A stretch of 64,000 bases of DNA. Source: Caulobacter vibrioides OR37 (GTDB taxonomy: Bacteria > Pseudomonadota > Alphaproteobacteria > Caulobacterales > Caulobacteraceae). The notes under the pieces were generated by a model. It searched no databases, was not told the DNA's origin, and saw nothing but the letters and a program-made list of their open reading frames with translations. The position numbers and the translations under genes were made by a program. Location of the stretch: contig NZ_APMP01000023.1 in NCBI RefSeq assembly GCF_000372645.1, forward strand, positions 1 through 64,000. Direction: 5' to 3'. Positions 8,800 to 17,442 of this stretch are shown here, one piece after another (the first letter of the stretch is position 1; each line of letters opens with the position of its first letter).

Positions 8800-10107
8800 A
8801 TGACCTGCATGACCCCCGTCCAAGCCCCGCTCGTCGAAGCCAAGGCCGTCCGCCACCTCTACGGCAAGGCCGAGGGCGCGAACCTGCTGGTGCTCGACAA
8901 TGTCGACCTGACCCTGAACGAGAACGAGATCGTAGGCCTGCTGGGCCGCTCGGGCTCGGGCAAGTCGACCCTGCTGCGCTCGATCGCCGGCCTGATCAAG
9001 CCGACCGCCGGCCAGATCGTCTTCCCGCCCCGCCCCGAGGGTCCGACCACCGTCAGCATGGTGTTCCAGAGCTTCGCGCTGTTTCCGTGGCTGACCGTGC
9101 TGCAGAACGTCGAGGTCGGGTTGGAGGCCAAGGGCGTTCGGCCGGACCAGCGCCGCAAGCGCGCTCTGGCCGCCATCGACCTGATCGGTCTCGACGGCTT
9201 CGAGAACGCCTATCCCAAGGAGCTGTCGGGCGGGATGCGCCAGCGCGTGGGCCTCGCCCGCGCCCTGGTGGTCGATCCGTCGATCCTGCTGATGGACGAG
9301 CCGTTCTCGGCCCTGGACGTGCTGACCGCCGAGACCCTGCGCACCGACCTTCTCGACCTCTGGAGCGAAGGCCGGATGCCGATCAAGTCGATCCTGATGG
9401 TCACTCACAACATCGAGGAGGCGGTGCTGATGTGCGACCGCATCCTGGTGTTCTCGTCCAATCCGGGCCGCGTGGTGTCGACGATCAAGGTCGACCTGCC
9501 CCAGCCGCGCAACCGCCAGGACCCGGCCTTCCGCGATCTCGTCGAGCGGATCTACGCCCAGATGACCCGGCCCGACCAGGCGCCGGCCGCCCGCGACGGC
9601 GTGTTCCCCGGCATGGGCCTGGGCATGGTGCTGCCGCGCGTCTCGACCAACGTCATGGCCGGCCTGATCGAGACGGTGCACGCCGACCCGTTCGACGGCC
9701 GCGCGCCGATGTCGGATCTGGCGCAGGACCTGCAGTACGAGGCCGACGAGCTGTTCCCGATCGCCGAGACCCTGCAGCTGCTGCGCCTGGCCGAGATGCG
9801 CGAGGGCGACCTGGTGCTGACCCCGACGGCCCGCCGCTACGCCGAGGCCGACGTCGACGCGCGCAAGTCGATCTTCGCCCAGCAACTGCTGGCCCACGTT
9901 CCGCTGGCGGCCCACGTGCGCCGCGTGCTGGACGATCGCCCCAGCCACATGGCGCCGGCCAGCCGCTTCCGGGACGAGCTGGAGGACTTCATGTCCTCCG
10001 ACTACGCCGACCAGACCCTGCGGGCGGTGACCAACTGGAGCCGCTACGCCGAGGCCTTCTCCTATGACGAGGGCGCGGATCGGTTCTCGCTGGAGGACGC
10101 CGTCTAG
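8800..10107 (+). CDS. ABC transporter ATP-binding protein with C-terminal AAA-associated domain
   Basis: Residues 1-260 form a complete NtrD/SsuB-like ATPase: Walker A GRSGSGKST, Q-loop VFQSFALFPWL, signature LSGGMRQRVGLARAL, Walker B ILLMDEPFSALD and switch MVTHN. The last ~150 residues match the AAA-associated C-terminal domain found on some nitrate/sulfonate-type ATPases, a winged-helix-like regulatory module (DLQYEADELFPIAETLQLLRLAE and onward). The total of 435 residues is long for an importer ATPase for this reason. A GGGAGAG ribosome site precedes the ATG. It works with the fused permease upstream. Confidence 0.9.
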   Translation: MTCMTPVQAPLVEAKAVRHLYGKAEGANLLVLDNVDLTLNENEIVGLLGRSGSGKSTLLRSIAGLIKPTAGQIVFPPRPEGPTTVSMVFQSFALFPWLTVLQNVEVGLEAKGVRPDQRRKRALAAIDLIGLDGFENAYPKELSGGMRQRVGLARALVVDPSILLMDEPFSALDVLTAETLRTDLLDLWSEGRMPIKSILMVTHNIEEAVLMCDRILVFSSNPGRVVSTIKVDLPQPRNRQDPAFRDLVERIYAQMTRPDQAPAARDGVFPGMGLGMVLPRVSTNVMAGLIETVHADPFDGRAPMSDLAQDLQYEADELFPIAETLQLLRLAEMREGDLVLTPTARRYAEADVDARKSIFAQQLLAHVPLAAHVRRVLDDRPSHMAPASRFRDELEDFMSSDYADQTLRAVTNWSRYAEAFSYDEGADRFSLEDAV

Positions 10108-10180
10108 AGCCTTTAGCCTGAAATCGGAATCGATCTCAGGCGTCAAAAAGGCTCTAAATCAAATGTTTAGAGCGTGAGAT
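10105..10180 (+). repeat. 76-bp dispersed repeat, copy A (inverted relative to 43737-43812)
   Basis: This interval matches the reverse complement of 43737-43812 with a single mismatch (CGATCTCAGG versus CGATTTCAGG). It is internally palindromic: AGAGCC/GGCTCT and CTGAAATCG/CGATTTCAG arms can pair. It begins within the ATPase stop codon region and ends before gamma-glutamyltransferase. It looks like a Caulobacter-type dispersed palindromic repeat and may fold in RNA at the end of the ABC transcript. Confidence 0.9.
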
Positions 10181-10245
10181 GCTCAAGGCCTTGGAGTCGG
10201 CGGTCTTTCGCGGATAACGTGACCGCCCGCCTTGGAGGCTCCATC

Positions 10246-11946
10246 TTGCGCCTGCTTACCCGTGTTGTCGCGACCGCCGCGGTCGCCCTGCTGCTGACCA
10301 CGCCGGCCGCCGAGGCGGCGCCCAAGGCCGAGGCGGCCTCGACCCGCGCCCTTTCCGCCGGCGCCGTGGCCGCGCCCGACCGGTTCGGAGCCCTGGCGGC
10401 GCGGGAGATCCTGAAGGCGGGCGGCAACGCGGTGGACGCGGCGGTGGCCACGGCCTTCGCCCTGGCGGTCACCTATCCCGAGGCCGGCAATCTGGGCGGC
10501 GGCGGGTTCATGACCCTGTATGTCGGAGGCAAGCCCTACTTCCTGGACTATCGCGAGACCGCGCCGGCGGCGGCCTCGGCCGACATGTACCTGGGCAAGG
10601 ACGGCGAGCCGGTCCCGGGCCTGTCGCTGTTCGGCAATCTGGCGGTCGCCACGCCCGGCACGGTGCGCGGCATGGCCATGGCCCACAAGCGGTTCGGCAA
10701 GCTGCCCTGGGCGCGGGTCCTGGCCCCGGCCATCCGCTACGCGCGCGACGGATTCGAGGTCAACGCGCAGTTCGCGGGGATGCTGGACAACGAGGTTCCC
10801 GCGCGTTTCTCGGCCACCAACTTCCGCGCCCACTTTGGTCCGATGAAGGCCGGGACGATCTTCCGGCAGCCGGCGCTGGCGGCGGTCCTGGAGCGCATCG
10901 CCAAGGGCGGCGACAAGGCGTTCTACGAAGGCGAGACCGCGGACCTGATCGTCGCCCAGATGGGGCGCGGCGCCCAGAAGGGCCTGATCACCAAGAGCGA
11001 CCTGGCGAACTACAAGGCCGTCTGGCGCGCGCCGGTGACCGCCGACTGGCGCGGATATCGGGTGATCACCGCCCCGCCGCCCAGCTCGGGCGGGATCGCG
11101 CTGATGCAGATGCTCCTGATGAAGCAGGACGCCGCGCCGCTCTTCAAGGGCAAGGCCCTGAACGGCGCGCCCTATGTCCATCTGGTCTCGGAGATCGAAA
11201 AGCGCGTCTTCGCCGACCGCGCCGAATATCTGGGCGACCCCGACTTCGTGAAGGTCCCGGTCTCGAACCTGATCGACCCGGCCTATGTCGCCAGGCGCGC
11301 CAAGGAGATCGACCCGGACAAGCCTTCGCCGACCAAGGCGGTTCAGCCGGGCCTGGAGAAGCCGCAGACCACCCACTTCTCGATCGTCGACAAGTGGGGC
11401 AACGCGGTCTCCAACACCTACACCCTGAACGGCTGGTTCGGCTCGGGCGTGGTGGTCGAGGGCGCCGGCTTCCTGCTCAACGACGAGATGGACGATTTCT
11501 CGGCCAAGCCCGGCGCGCCCAACATGTTCGGGGTGGTGGGCGGCAGCGCCAACGCCATCGGCCCAGGCAAGCGGCCGCTGTCCTCGATGACCCCGACCAT
11601 CCTGACCAAGAACGGCCGGGCGGCCATGGTGATCGGCACCCCCGGCGGCTCGACCATCTTCACCTCGGTGTTCCAGGTCCTGGCCGATGTCTACGACTTC
11701 AACCTGTCCCTGAAGGCCGCGCAAAAGCAGATGCGCTTCCACCATCAACTGCTGCCCGAGAACACGATCTTCACCGAACGCTTCGCCCCGCCGGCGCCCG
11801 AGACGAAGAGCGCCCTGGAGCGTTCGGGCTATCGCCTCGTCGAGTACCCCGGCATCGGCGACATCGAGGCGATCCAGGTGATCGACGGCAAGCCGGTTCC
11901 CGAGGCCGATCCTCGGGCGCGCGGCGTGGCGATGGTGGTTAAGTAG
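10246..11946 (+). CDS. ggt: Gamma-glutamyltransferase
   Basis: An exported enzyme that cleaves gamma-glutamyl bonds of glutathione and related compounds. I place the start at a TTG (10246), because a GGAGG ribosome site lies seven bases before it and the resulting N-terminus is a good signal peptide (MRLLTRVVATAAVALLL, cleavage after AEA). The frame upstream of this reads into the dispersed repeat. The autoprocessing threonine is Thr375, first of TTHFSIVDKWGNAVSNTYTLN-like residues, and would yield the two subunits. The GGG motifs NLGGGGFM and the PLSSMTPTI segment of the active site are intact. The length (566) is typical. Confidence 0.94.
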   Translation: MRLLTRVVATAAVALLLTTPAAEAAPKAEAASTRALSAGAVAAPDRFGALAAREILKAGGNAVDAAVATAFALAVTYPEAGNLGGGGFMTLYVGGKPYFLDYRETAPAAASADMYLGKDGEPVPGLSLFGNLAVATPGTVRGMAMAHKRFGKLPWARVLAPAIRYARDGFEVNAQFAGMLDNEVPARFSATNFRAHFGPMKAGTIFRQPALAAVLERIAKGGDKAFYEGETADLIVAQMGRGAQKGLITKSDLANYKAVWRAPVTADWRGYRVITAPPPSSGGIALMQMLLMKQDAAPLFKGKALNGAPYVHLVSEIEKRVFADRAEYLGDPDFVKVPVSNLIDPAYVARRAKEIDPDKPSPTKAVQPGLEKPQTTHFSIVDKWGNAVSNTYTLNGWFGSGVVVEGAGFLLNDEMDDFSAKPGAPNMFGVVGGSANAIGPGKRPLSSMTPTILTKNGRAAMVIGTPGGSTIFTSVFQVLADVYDFNLSLKAAQKQMRFHHQLLPENTIFTERFAPPAPETKSALERSGYRLVEYPGIGDIEAIQVIDGKPVPEADPRARGVAMVVK

Positions 11947-11970
11947 GCCCACGCCGCGCGAGGCGTTGGA

Positions 11971-12156
11971 CTACCGACGCAGGAACGGCGGGACCTTCGC
12001 CTCCAGTATCCGCACTAGAGCCTCTGGCGTCACCGGATTGCCGCAGCCATCGTCGAGGCCCGCCGAGCTAACCTCGACGCCCGGCCAGTTGGCGAACACC
12101 TGCTCCGCGGTCGGGCTGCGGAGCTTGTTCTGGCTGCAGACGAAGAGGACGTTCAA
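11971..12156 (-). pseudogene. Low-molecular-weight protein tyrosine phosphatase-like gene with internal deletion
   Basis: The 61-residue product begins exactly like small bacterial LMW-PTP proteins (FVCSQNKLRSPTAEQVF, with the CX5R phosphate loop C7-R13). It ends like their C-terminus (ALVRILEAKVPPFLRR), but NPVTPE is joined directly to that tail. Family members of about 105-110 residues carry some 45 residues between these points, including the region with the general-acid aspartate. The reading frame is kept, so a short protein may still be made, but an active phosphatase is unlikely. The TTG start lies 3 bases after the pyrF stop codon. It could instead be a natural mini-variant. Confidence 0.75.
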
Positions 12157-12159
12157 GCC

Positions 12160-12861
12160 TCAAACCCCCGCCATCTCCGCCGCGACCTTCAGCGCCGCCT
12201 CGCGGGGGTCGTTGGCCGCCGTGATCGGGCGGCCGCAGACCAGATGGCTGGCGCCGGCGCGGAGGGCGGCCTCGGGCGTGGCGGCGCGGGCCTGGTCGTT
12301 CTTGGCCGCCCAGAAGGGACGCACGCCCGGGGTGACGATCAGGAAGTCCGGACGGCCAGCCGCCGTGGCGATCTCGCGGGCCAGGGCGGCCTCGTGGGGG
12401 GACGAGACGATGCCGTCGACGCCGCACTCCAGCGCCTGGCGCACGCGGCGCTCCACGAGGTCCCGGGCCCCGAAGGCGTAGCCCATCTCGATCAGGTCGG
12501 CGTCGGTCAGGCTGGTCAGCACGGTCACCGCCAGGATCTTCAGGGACGACGCGCCGCGCGCCTGAACCGCGGCCTTCATCACCTGGGGCTCGGCGTGGAC
12601 GGTCAGCAGGTCGCAGCCGCTCTGGGCCAGCACCCGGGCGGAGCGCTCGACCGTGGCGCCGATGTCGTGCAGCTTCCAGTCCAGGAAGATCGACTTACCA
12701 CTGGTCTTTAGTTCGCGCGCCAGGGTCATGCCGTCGCTGGCCAGCAGTTCCAGGCCGATCTTGTAGAACGACACCGCGTCGCCCAGACGCTCGACCATGT
12801 CGCGGGCTTCGTCGACGGTCGGCAGGTCGAGCGGCACGATCAGGCGCGGGTCGGCGGTCAT
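12160..12861 (-). CDS. pyrF: Orotidine 5'-phosphate decarboxylase
   Basis: PyrF (233 residues) makes UMP from OMP, the last step of de novo pyrimidine synthesis. The catalytic Lys/Asp array is visible in FLDWKLHDIGATVE, with the N-terminal LIVPLDLPTVDEA and the phosphate-binding VTPGVRPF. The gene is cotranscribed with the shortened phosphatase-like gene behind it. Confidence 0.96.
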   Translation of the reverse strand: MTADPRLIVPLDLPTVDEARDMVERLGDAVSFYKIGLELLASDGMTLARELKTSGKSIFLDWKLHDIGATVERSARVLAQSGCDLLTVHAEPQVMKAAVQARGASSLKILAVTVLTSLTDADLIEMGYAFGARDLVERRVRQALECGVDGIVSSPHEAALAREIATAAGRPDFLIVTPGVRPFWAAKNDQARAATPEAALRAGASHLVCGRPITAANDPREAALKVAAEMAGV

Positions 12862-12946
12862 GGTCTGGTCCCCAGGGGTTGGCGCGCGCCATCAGTCGCC
12901 CTAGGAAGGACAAGCTTGGGCGCGATCTGAAAGGTAGGGACGTCGA

Positions 12947-13645
12947 ATGACCGAGGCCAAACTCGCCGTCAACTTCTTCGTCGCGCTGTTCGCGCTGATT
13001 GATCCGATCGGCAACGTGCCGCTGTTCGCCGCCGCCACCCTGGGCGCGGCGCCCGCCGGACGGCGGATGGTGGCGCTGTATATCGGCCTGTTCATGACGG
13101 CCTTCCTGATCTTCTTCTATTTCACCGGCGTGGGGCTGCTGGCCTTCTTCGGCATCTCGATGCAGGCGTTCCGGATCGCCGGGGGCATCATCCTGTTCAT
13201 CCTGGGCCTGGACATGGTGCGCGACGACTTCACCACCATGTTCGCCGACGCCGCCGAGAGCGCGGAGAACCAGTCGCCGCGCGCCTATGCCCGCAAGCGC
13301 TTCGAACGCCTGATCGTGCCGTTCGCCATGCCGCTGCTAATCGGCCCCGGCGCGATCTCGACCGTGATCATCTATGCCGCCGAGGCCAAGAGCCTGGGCC
13401 TGACGGGCGCCGGGATCGGCGTGGCGGTGATCGCCGCCTGCTCGGCGGTGGTCGTCGCCGCCTTCTGGGCCGCGCCGCTGATCAGCAAGGTGCTGGGCCG
13501 TATCGGCATGAGCATCGTGGTCCGCGTGCTGGGCCTGATCCTCTGCGCCCTGGCGGTGCAGTTCGTGCTGGTCGGCGTGGGCGACGCCACGCGCGGCCTG
13601 ATCAAGAGCGAGGCCAAGGCCCCCTACGCCGAAAGCCATAAGTAG
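12947..13645 (+). CDS. MarC family integral membrane protein
   Basis: A 232-residue membrane protein with six or so hydrophobic segments and the MarC/UPF0056 signatures FFVALFALIDPIGNVPLF near the N-terminus and the matching second-repeat RLIVPFAMPLLIGPGAI. The name comes from the mar locus, but MarC itself is not a multidrug determinant and the transport substrate is unknown. The gene is divergent from pyrF and followed by the ubiquinone hydroxylase gene 46 bases later. Confidence 0.88.
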   Translation: MTEAKLAVNFFVALFALIDPIGNVPLFAAATLGAAPAGRRMVALYIGLFMTAFLIFFYFTGVGLLAFFGISMQAFRIAGGIILFILGLDMVRDDFTTMFADAAESAENQSPRAYARKRFERLIVPFAMPLLIGPGAISTVIIYAAEAKSLGLTGAGIGVAVIAACSAVVVAAFWAAPLISKVLGRIGMSIVVRVLGLILCALAVQFVLVGVGDATRGLIKSEAKAPYAESHK

Positions 13646-13691
13646 CCTCGGGCTCTGGACAGGGCGGGGAAGCGAGGCCCATATCGCGGCC

Positions 13692-14942
13692 ATGCGCGAC
13701 CATGATGCGGATGTGATCATCGCCGGCGCCGGCATGGCCGGCGCGACCCTGGCCCTGGCTCTCGCCTCCGGCGGTCTGAAGCCGCTGCTGGTCGATCCAC
13801 AGCCATTCGACGCCCAGTTGGCGCCAAGCTTCGACGGACGCAGCTCGGCCATCGCCTATTCCTCGTTCCGCCAGTGGCGCGCGATTGGGGCCGGCGAGGC
13901 CCTGGCGCCCCACGCCCAGCGCATCGAGCAGATCCTGGTCACCGACGGCCGCACGCCCGGCGCGGCGGCGGGGCTGGCCTCGCCGGCCTTCCTGCGGTTC
14001 GACTCCAGCGAAATCTCGGGCCGCATCGATGGCGAGCCCCTGGGCTATCTGATCGAGAACCGCCAGATCCGCGCCGCCCTCTCCAAGGCGGTGATCGAAA
14101 AGGACATACCGGTCATCGCCCCGATGGCCGCCAAGAACCTGGAGATCACGCCCGGCGCGGCGCGGCTGATCCTGTCCGACGGTCGCGCCCTGACCGCGCC
14201 GCTGGCCGTCAGCGCCGAAGGGCGCGGCTCGGTCCTGCGCCAAGCGGCCGGCATCGGCCATATCGGCTGGGGCTATGGCCAGAGCGGCGTGGTCTGCACG
14301 GTCAAGCTGGAGCGCCCGCACGAGGGCGTCGCCCACGAATATTTCCTGCCCAGCGGCCCCTTCGCCATCCTGCCCCTGACCGAGCAGCGCGCCAGCCTGG
14401 TCTGGACCGAGAGCACCGCGCGGGGCGAGGCTCTGCGTCACGCCGCGCCCGAGGTTTTCCACGCCCACCTGATGCGCCGCTTCGGCGACTTCCTGGGCAA
14501 GGTCGAGGTGGTGGGGCCGACCTTCGTCTATCCGCTGTCGCTGCTGCTGGCCGAGCGCATGGTCGCCCCGCGCCTGGCCTTGATCGGCGACGCCGCCCAC
14601 GGCGTGCATCCGATCGCCGGCCAGGGCCTGAACCTGGGCCTCAAGGACGCCGCGGCGCTGGCCGAGGTGCTGGTCGAGGCCGTCCGCTGCGGCGAGGACA
14701 TCGGCGGCGAGGCGGTGCTGGAGCGCTACGCGCGCTGGCGGCGCTTCGACACGGTCAGCAACGCCCTCGCTTTCGACGCCTTCGTGCGGATCTTCTCGAA
14801 CGACAACCCGCTGCTGCGGGCGGCGCGCTCCGCCGGACTGGCGGTGGTCAACCGTATCGCGCCAGCCCGGCGGTTCTTCATGCATGAAGCCGGCGGCGGG
14901 GTCGGCGACCTGCCCAAGCTGCTGCGCGGCCAAGCTCTGTAA
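13692..14942 (+). CDS. UbiH/UbiF/COQ6-family FAD-dependent ring hydroxylase
   Basis: A 416-residue flavoprotein monooxygenase of ubiquinone synthesis. It has the N-terminal Rossmann dinucleotide motif VIIAGAGMAGATLALAL, a central DG-like motif region, and the ubiquinone-hydroxylase signature with the second FAD motif LIGDAAHGVHPIAGQGLNLGLKD. Which ring position it hydroxylates (C5, C6 or C1) cannot be read from sequence; alphaproteobacteria often have broad-specificity UbiL/UbiM-type enzymes. It may share a transcript with the marC-like gene upstream. Confidence 0.88.
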   Translation: MRDHDADVIIAGAGMAGATLALALASGGLKPLLVDPQPFDAQLAPSFDGRSSAIAYSSFRQWRAIGAGEALAPHAQRIEQILVTDGRTPGAAAGLASPAFLRFDSSEISGRIDGEPLGYLIENRQIRAALSKAVIEKDIPVIAPMAAKNLEITPGAARLILSDGRALTAPLAVSAEGRGSVLRQAAGIGHIGWGYGQSGVVCTVKLERPHEGVAHEYFLPSGPFAILPLTEQRASLVWTESTARGEALRHAAPEVFHAHLMRRFGDFLGKVEVVGPTFVYPLSLLLAERMVAPRLALIGDAAHGVHPIAGQGLNLGLKDAAALAEVLVEAVRCGEDIGGEAVLERYARWRRFDTVSNALAFDAFVRIFSNDNPLLRAARSAGLAVVNRIAPARRFFMHEAGGGVGDLPKLLRGQAL

Positions 14943-14947
14943 GGTTG

Positions 14948-14969
14948 GCTCCCCGCATCGCGGGGGAGC
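14948..14969. terminator. GC palindrome between converging genes
   Basis: GCTCCCCGC paired with GCGGGGGAGC around a short loop, lying between the convergent ends of the hydroxylase and Trm112 genes. It has the same core as the palindrome at 61389-61410, so it is probably a dispersed REP-like element serving as a bidirectional terminator. Confidence 0.6.
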
Positions 14970-14980
14970 ATCTTCAATGG

Positions 14981-15178
14981 CTATTCAGCCAACGCCCGCG
15001 CCTCTTCCGGCAGCATGATCGGCACGCCGTCGCGGATCGGATAGGCCAGCTTGGCGGCGCGGCTGATCAGTTCGCCGGCGGCGCGGTCATAGTCCAGCGG
15101 ACCGCGCGTCACCGGACAGACCAGGACTTCCAGCAGGCGCGGATCGACGTCGACGGGAGGGGGAGCGGCTTGAGTCAT
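14981..15178 (-). CDS. Trm112 family protein
   Basis: A 65-residue protein with the Trm112/YcaR core: [25 protein letters not shown] followed by [19 protein letters not shown]. Family members are small zinc-ribbon-like methyltransferase activators. Only one CxxT-type cysteine is left here, as is usual in bacterial members. It is last in the thioredoxin / LON-domain / Trm112 operon, 9 bases after the LON-domain gene. Confidence 0.87.
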   Translation of the reverse strand: MTQAAPPPVDVDPRLLEVLVCPVTRGPLDYDRAAGELISRAAKLAYPIRDGVPIMLPEEARALAE

Positions 15179-15187
15179 CGCGCCTTA

Positions 15188-15853
15188 CTACTGGATCGAA
15201 GTGGGTTCGTCATCGTCGCCGCCGGCCGCGTCGATCTCCAGCAGGGCGGTCAGGGTCGCCTTGCGCTCGAAGATCGTCTCGGCCTCCAGCAGAGCCTGCT
15301 TTTCCAGGGGATCGAACGGCAGGGCCATGGCCAGGCTGTTGATCAGGGCGTCCGAAGGCGCGCTCTCGGCGTCGCCCCAGTCGATCGCCAGGCCCCGGTG
15401 GTCCAGATAGCGGCGCAGGGCGATGAGCAGCCGGTCGATATCGGCGGCCGTGCGCGCGCCGCTCGGCTCCTCGCGCAGATCCGCCTCGTAGGGCGTGAAG
15501 TCGACGCGCATCTGGCGATAGGGCGTGCGCGTGGGCAATTCGTCGCCGGCCTTAAAACGGCAAACTCCGGTCAGGGTGATCAGGTAGCGGCCGTCGCTGG
15601 TTTCGGCGAAGCTGGTCACGCGGCCGGCGCAGCCGACCGGCGCCAGGCTGGGCCGCTGATGGTCGCCGCCGGGGCGGGTCTGGATCATGCCGATGATCCG
15701 CTCGCCCGACATGGCGTCGTCCAGCATGTTCAGATAACGCGGCTCGAAGATGTTGAGCGGCAGCTGCCCGCCCGGCAGCAGCAACGCGCCGTCCAGAGGA
15801 AAGACCGGGATCACCAGCGGCAGGTCGCCGATCTTTCGGTAGGCCGCCGACAT
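15188..15853 (-). CDS. LON peptidase substrate-binding domain protein
   Basis: A 221-residue stand-alone LON N-terminal domain (PUA-like fold): LVIPVFPLDGALLLPGGQLPLNIFEPRYLNML is the diagnostic opening, followed by CAGRVTSFAETSDGRYLITLTGVCRF. No AAA or protease domain is present. I choose ATG 15853 because GGGAG lies seven bases before it; the frame extends six bases further to a TTG. Proteins of this type are of unknown role; the neighbour is a thioredoxin-type chaperone, which would fit protein quality control. Confidence 0.88.
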   Translation of the reverse strand: MSAAYRKIGDLPLVIPVFPLDGALLLPGGQLPLNIFEPRYLNMLDDAMSGERIIGMIQTRPGGDHQRPSLAPVGCAGRVTSFAETSDGRYLITLTGVCRFKAGDELPTRTPYRQMRVDFTPYEADLREEPSGARTAADIDRLLIALRRYLDHRGLAIDWGDAESAPSDALINSLAMALPFDPLEKQALLEAETIFERKATLTALLEIDAAGGDDDEPTSIQ

Positions 15854-15863
15854 CGGCAACTCC

Positions 15864-16763
15864 CTAGCTGAACAGGATCGCCGACAGCTTGCGCCGGCCT
15901 TGCTTGGCGACGTCCGAGGTCGGACCCGCCGCCTCGAAGACCGTCAGCAACTGCTTGCGCGCCGCGTCGTCGTTCCAGGCGCGGTCGCGCGCGATAATGG
16001 TCAAGAGGTGGTCGGCCGCCTCGCCAAGCCGGCCCGCGCCGGCCAGCGCCTTGGCCAGCTCCAGCCGGGCCTCGTGGTCGTCGGGATCGGCGGCCAGACG
16101 CTTTTCGAAGGCGGCCGTCTCGGACGGGGCCTCCTCCGCCAGGGTCAGGGCGGCGCGGACGGCGTCGAGATCGGGGTCCTTAGCGTCGGCGGGGGCCATG
16201 GCCACCACCTCGGCCGCGCCTTCCAGATCGCCGCCGGCCAGATAGGCGCGCGCCATGCCGCCCAGGGCCTTGAGATTGGTCGGATCGGTCTGCAGCGCCT
16301 GGGCGAAGGCCTGGGCCGCGCCGCCGATGTCGCCGATCTCCAGCGACTCCTTGCCCAGGGCGATCAGGTCGTCCAGGGCGCTGGGGCCGGCGGGTCCGGT
16401 CAGGCGTTCGACGAAAGCCTTGACCTGGCTTTCGGGCAAGGCGCCCTGGAACGCGTCGACCGGACGGCCGTCCACGAAGGCGTAGACCGTGGGGATCGAC
16501 TGCACGCGCAGCTGGCCCGCGAAGCCCGGATTGGCGTCGACATCGATCTTGACCAGCTTGACCGCGCCCTTGGCCGCGCCGACCACCTTTTCCAGCGTGG
16601 GGGTCAGCTGACGGCAGGGGCCGCACCAAGTCGCCCAGAAGTCGACGATGACGGGCTGGGTCTTCGAGGCCTCGATGACGTCGGCCATGAAGCTGGCGTC
16701 CGTGCCGTCCTTGACGTGCTCGCTCTTGGCGGGACTCGCGGGCTTTTCGCCGATCAGGGACAT
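15864..16763 (-). CDS. CnoX-like thioredoxin with TPR region (co-chaperone type)
   Basis: The N-terminal thioredoxin domain (about residues 15-115) carries the active-site motif WCGPC in VDFWATWCGPCRQL. It is followed by a helical TPR-like region of about 180 residues with the ALGGMARAYLAGGDLEGAAEVV pattern. This is the architecture of CnoX/YbbN, which protects substrates and hands them to chaperonin. Escherichia CnoX lacks the redox CXXC, whereas this one keeps it, so it may be redox-active as in Caulobacter CnoX. The start could also be ATG 16775 (four residues longer); 16763 has a GAGAG ribosome site at a good distance. Confidence 0.87.
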   Translation of the reverse strand: MSLIGEKPASPAKSEHVKDGTDASFMADVIEASKTQPVIVDFWATWCGPCRQLTPTLEKVVGAAKGAVKLVKIDVDANPGFAGQLRVQSIPTVYAFVDGRPVDAFQGALPESQVKAFVERLTGPAGPSALDDLIALGKESLEIGDIGGAAQAFAQALQTDPTNLKALGGMARAYLAGGDLEGAAEVVAMAPADAKDPDLDAVRAALTLAEEAPSETAAFEKRLAADPDDHEARLELAKALAGAGRLGEAADHLLTIIARDRAWNDDAARKQLLTVFEAAGPTSDVAKQGRRKLSAILFS

Positions 16764-16860
16764 CGGGTCTCTCATACTCGGGACAGGAGGAACGCTTCAG
16801 CCGCCAAGATGGTCCTTCGCGCGGCCGGGCGCAATGATCGGTTCGCTTGACGCGCGAGCG

Positions 16861-17364
16861 TTAGACGACGCTCATGGCGGCGAAGTCGACGATGAGCGGC
16901 TCGACCCCGAGCGCGGCCAGGAACCGTCGGAAGTCCGCCTGGGAGATCGCTGTGGTGGCGTCGTTGCCCAGCGGGTGGAAGTTCACCGGATCGCTGTCGG
17001 CCAAGGCCTTGTCCAGCACGAAGCGCACCCGTCGTTCGGTATCGTTGATCAGTCCGAAGGCCGTCACCGACCCCGGCGTCACCCCCAAAGTCTCGACCAT
17101 CATGTCCTGGGGACCAAACGACAGCCGGCCCGAGCCGATCACATGGTGCAGCCGCTTCAGGTCGATCGCGGTCTCGCCCAGGGCCGAGATCAGCCACAGC
17201 TGGCCCTTGGCGTCCTTGAGGAACAGGTTCTTGGTGTGGCCGCCGGGCAGGGCCTTCTTGATCTCCAGCCCCTCCTCGACCCGGAACACCGGCGGGTGGT
17301 CGAGGGTGCTGGCCTGAATTCCGTGGGCCTCGAAAAAGGCGAAGAGGTCGGCTCTGGTCTTCAT
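16861..17364 (-). CDS. Prolyl-tRNA editing protein (ProXp/YbaK family)
   Basis: A 167-residue free-standing editing domain that removes wrongly attached amino acids from tRNA(Pro). The motif [20 protein letters not shown] and the later [32 protein letters not shown] match the ProXp-ala/PrdX group, which clears Ala-tRNA(Pro). The subgroup assignment is by motif recall. The gene is divergent from the DUF6065 gene. Confidence 0.86.
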   Translation of the reverse strand: MKTRADLFAFFEAHGIQASTLDHPPVFRVEEGLEIKKALPGGHTKNLFLKDAKGQLWLISALGETAIDLKRLHHVIGSGRLSFGPQDMMVETLGVTPGSVTAFGLINDTERRVRFVLDKALADSDPVNFHPLGNDATTAISQADFRRFLAALGVEPLIVDFAAMSVV

Positions 17365-17442
17365 GAGGCTCTACTAGACGCGGCGAGGCCGCGAGCGCTA
17401 GACCTGAGCGCAATCAGGGCAGGAACCCAGCAAAGGACCGGC

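Noticed and set aside
8782-10146. Long minus-strand frame opposite the ABC ATPase, and a plus-strand frame at 43771-44007, both starting MTPEIDSDFRLKAL
   Set aside because: The shared start comes from the two inverted copies of the 76-bp repeat; the rest has no protein-like pattern and lies opposite or beside real genes.
16648-17442. Upstream extension of the DUF6065 gene
   Set aside because: It runs antisense to the editing-protein and thioredoxin genes; the ATG at 17443 has a ribosome site and matches family length.
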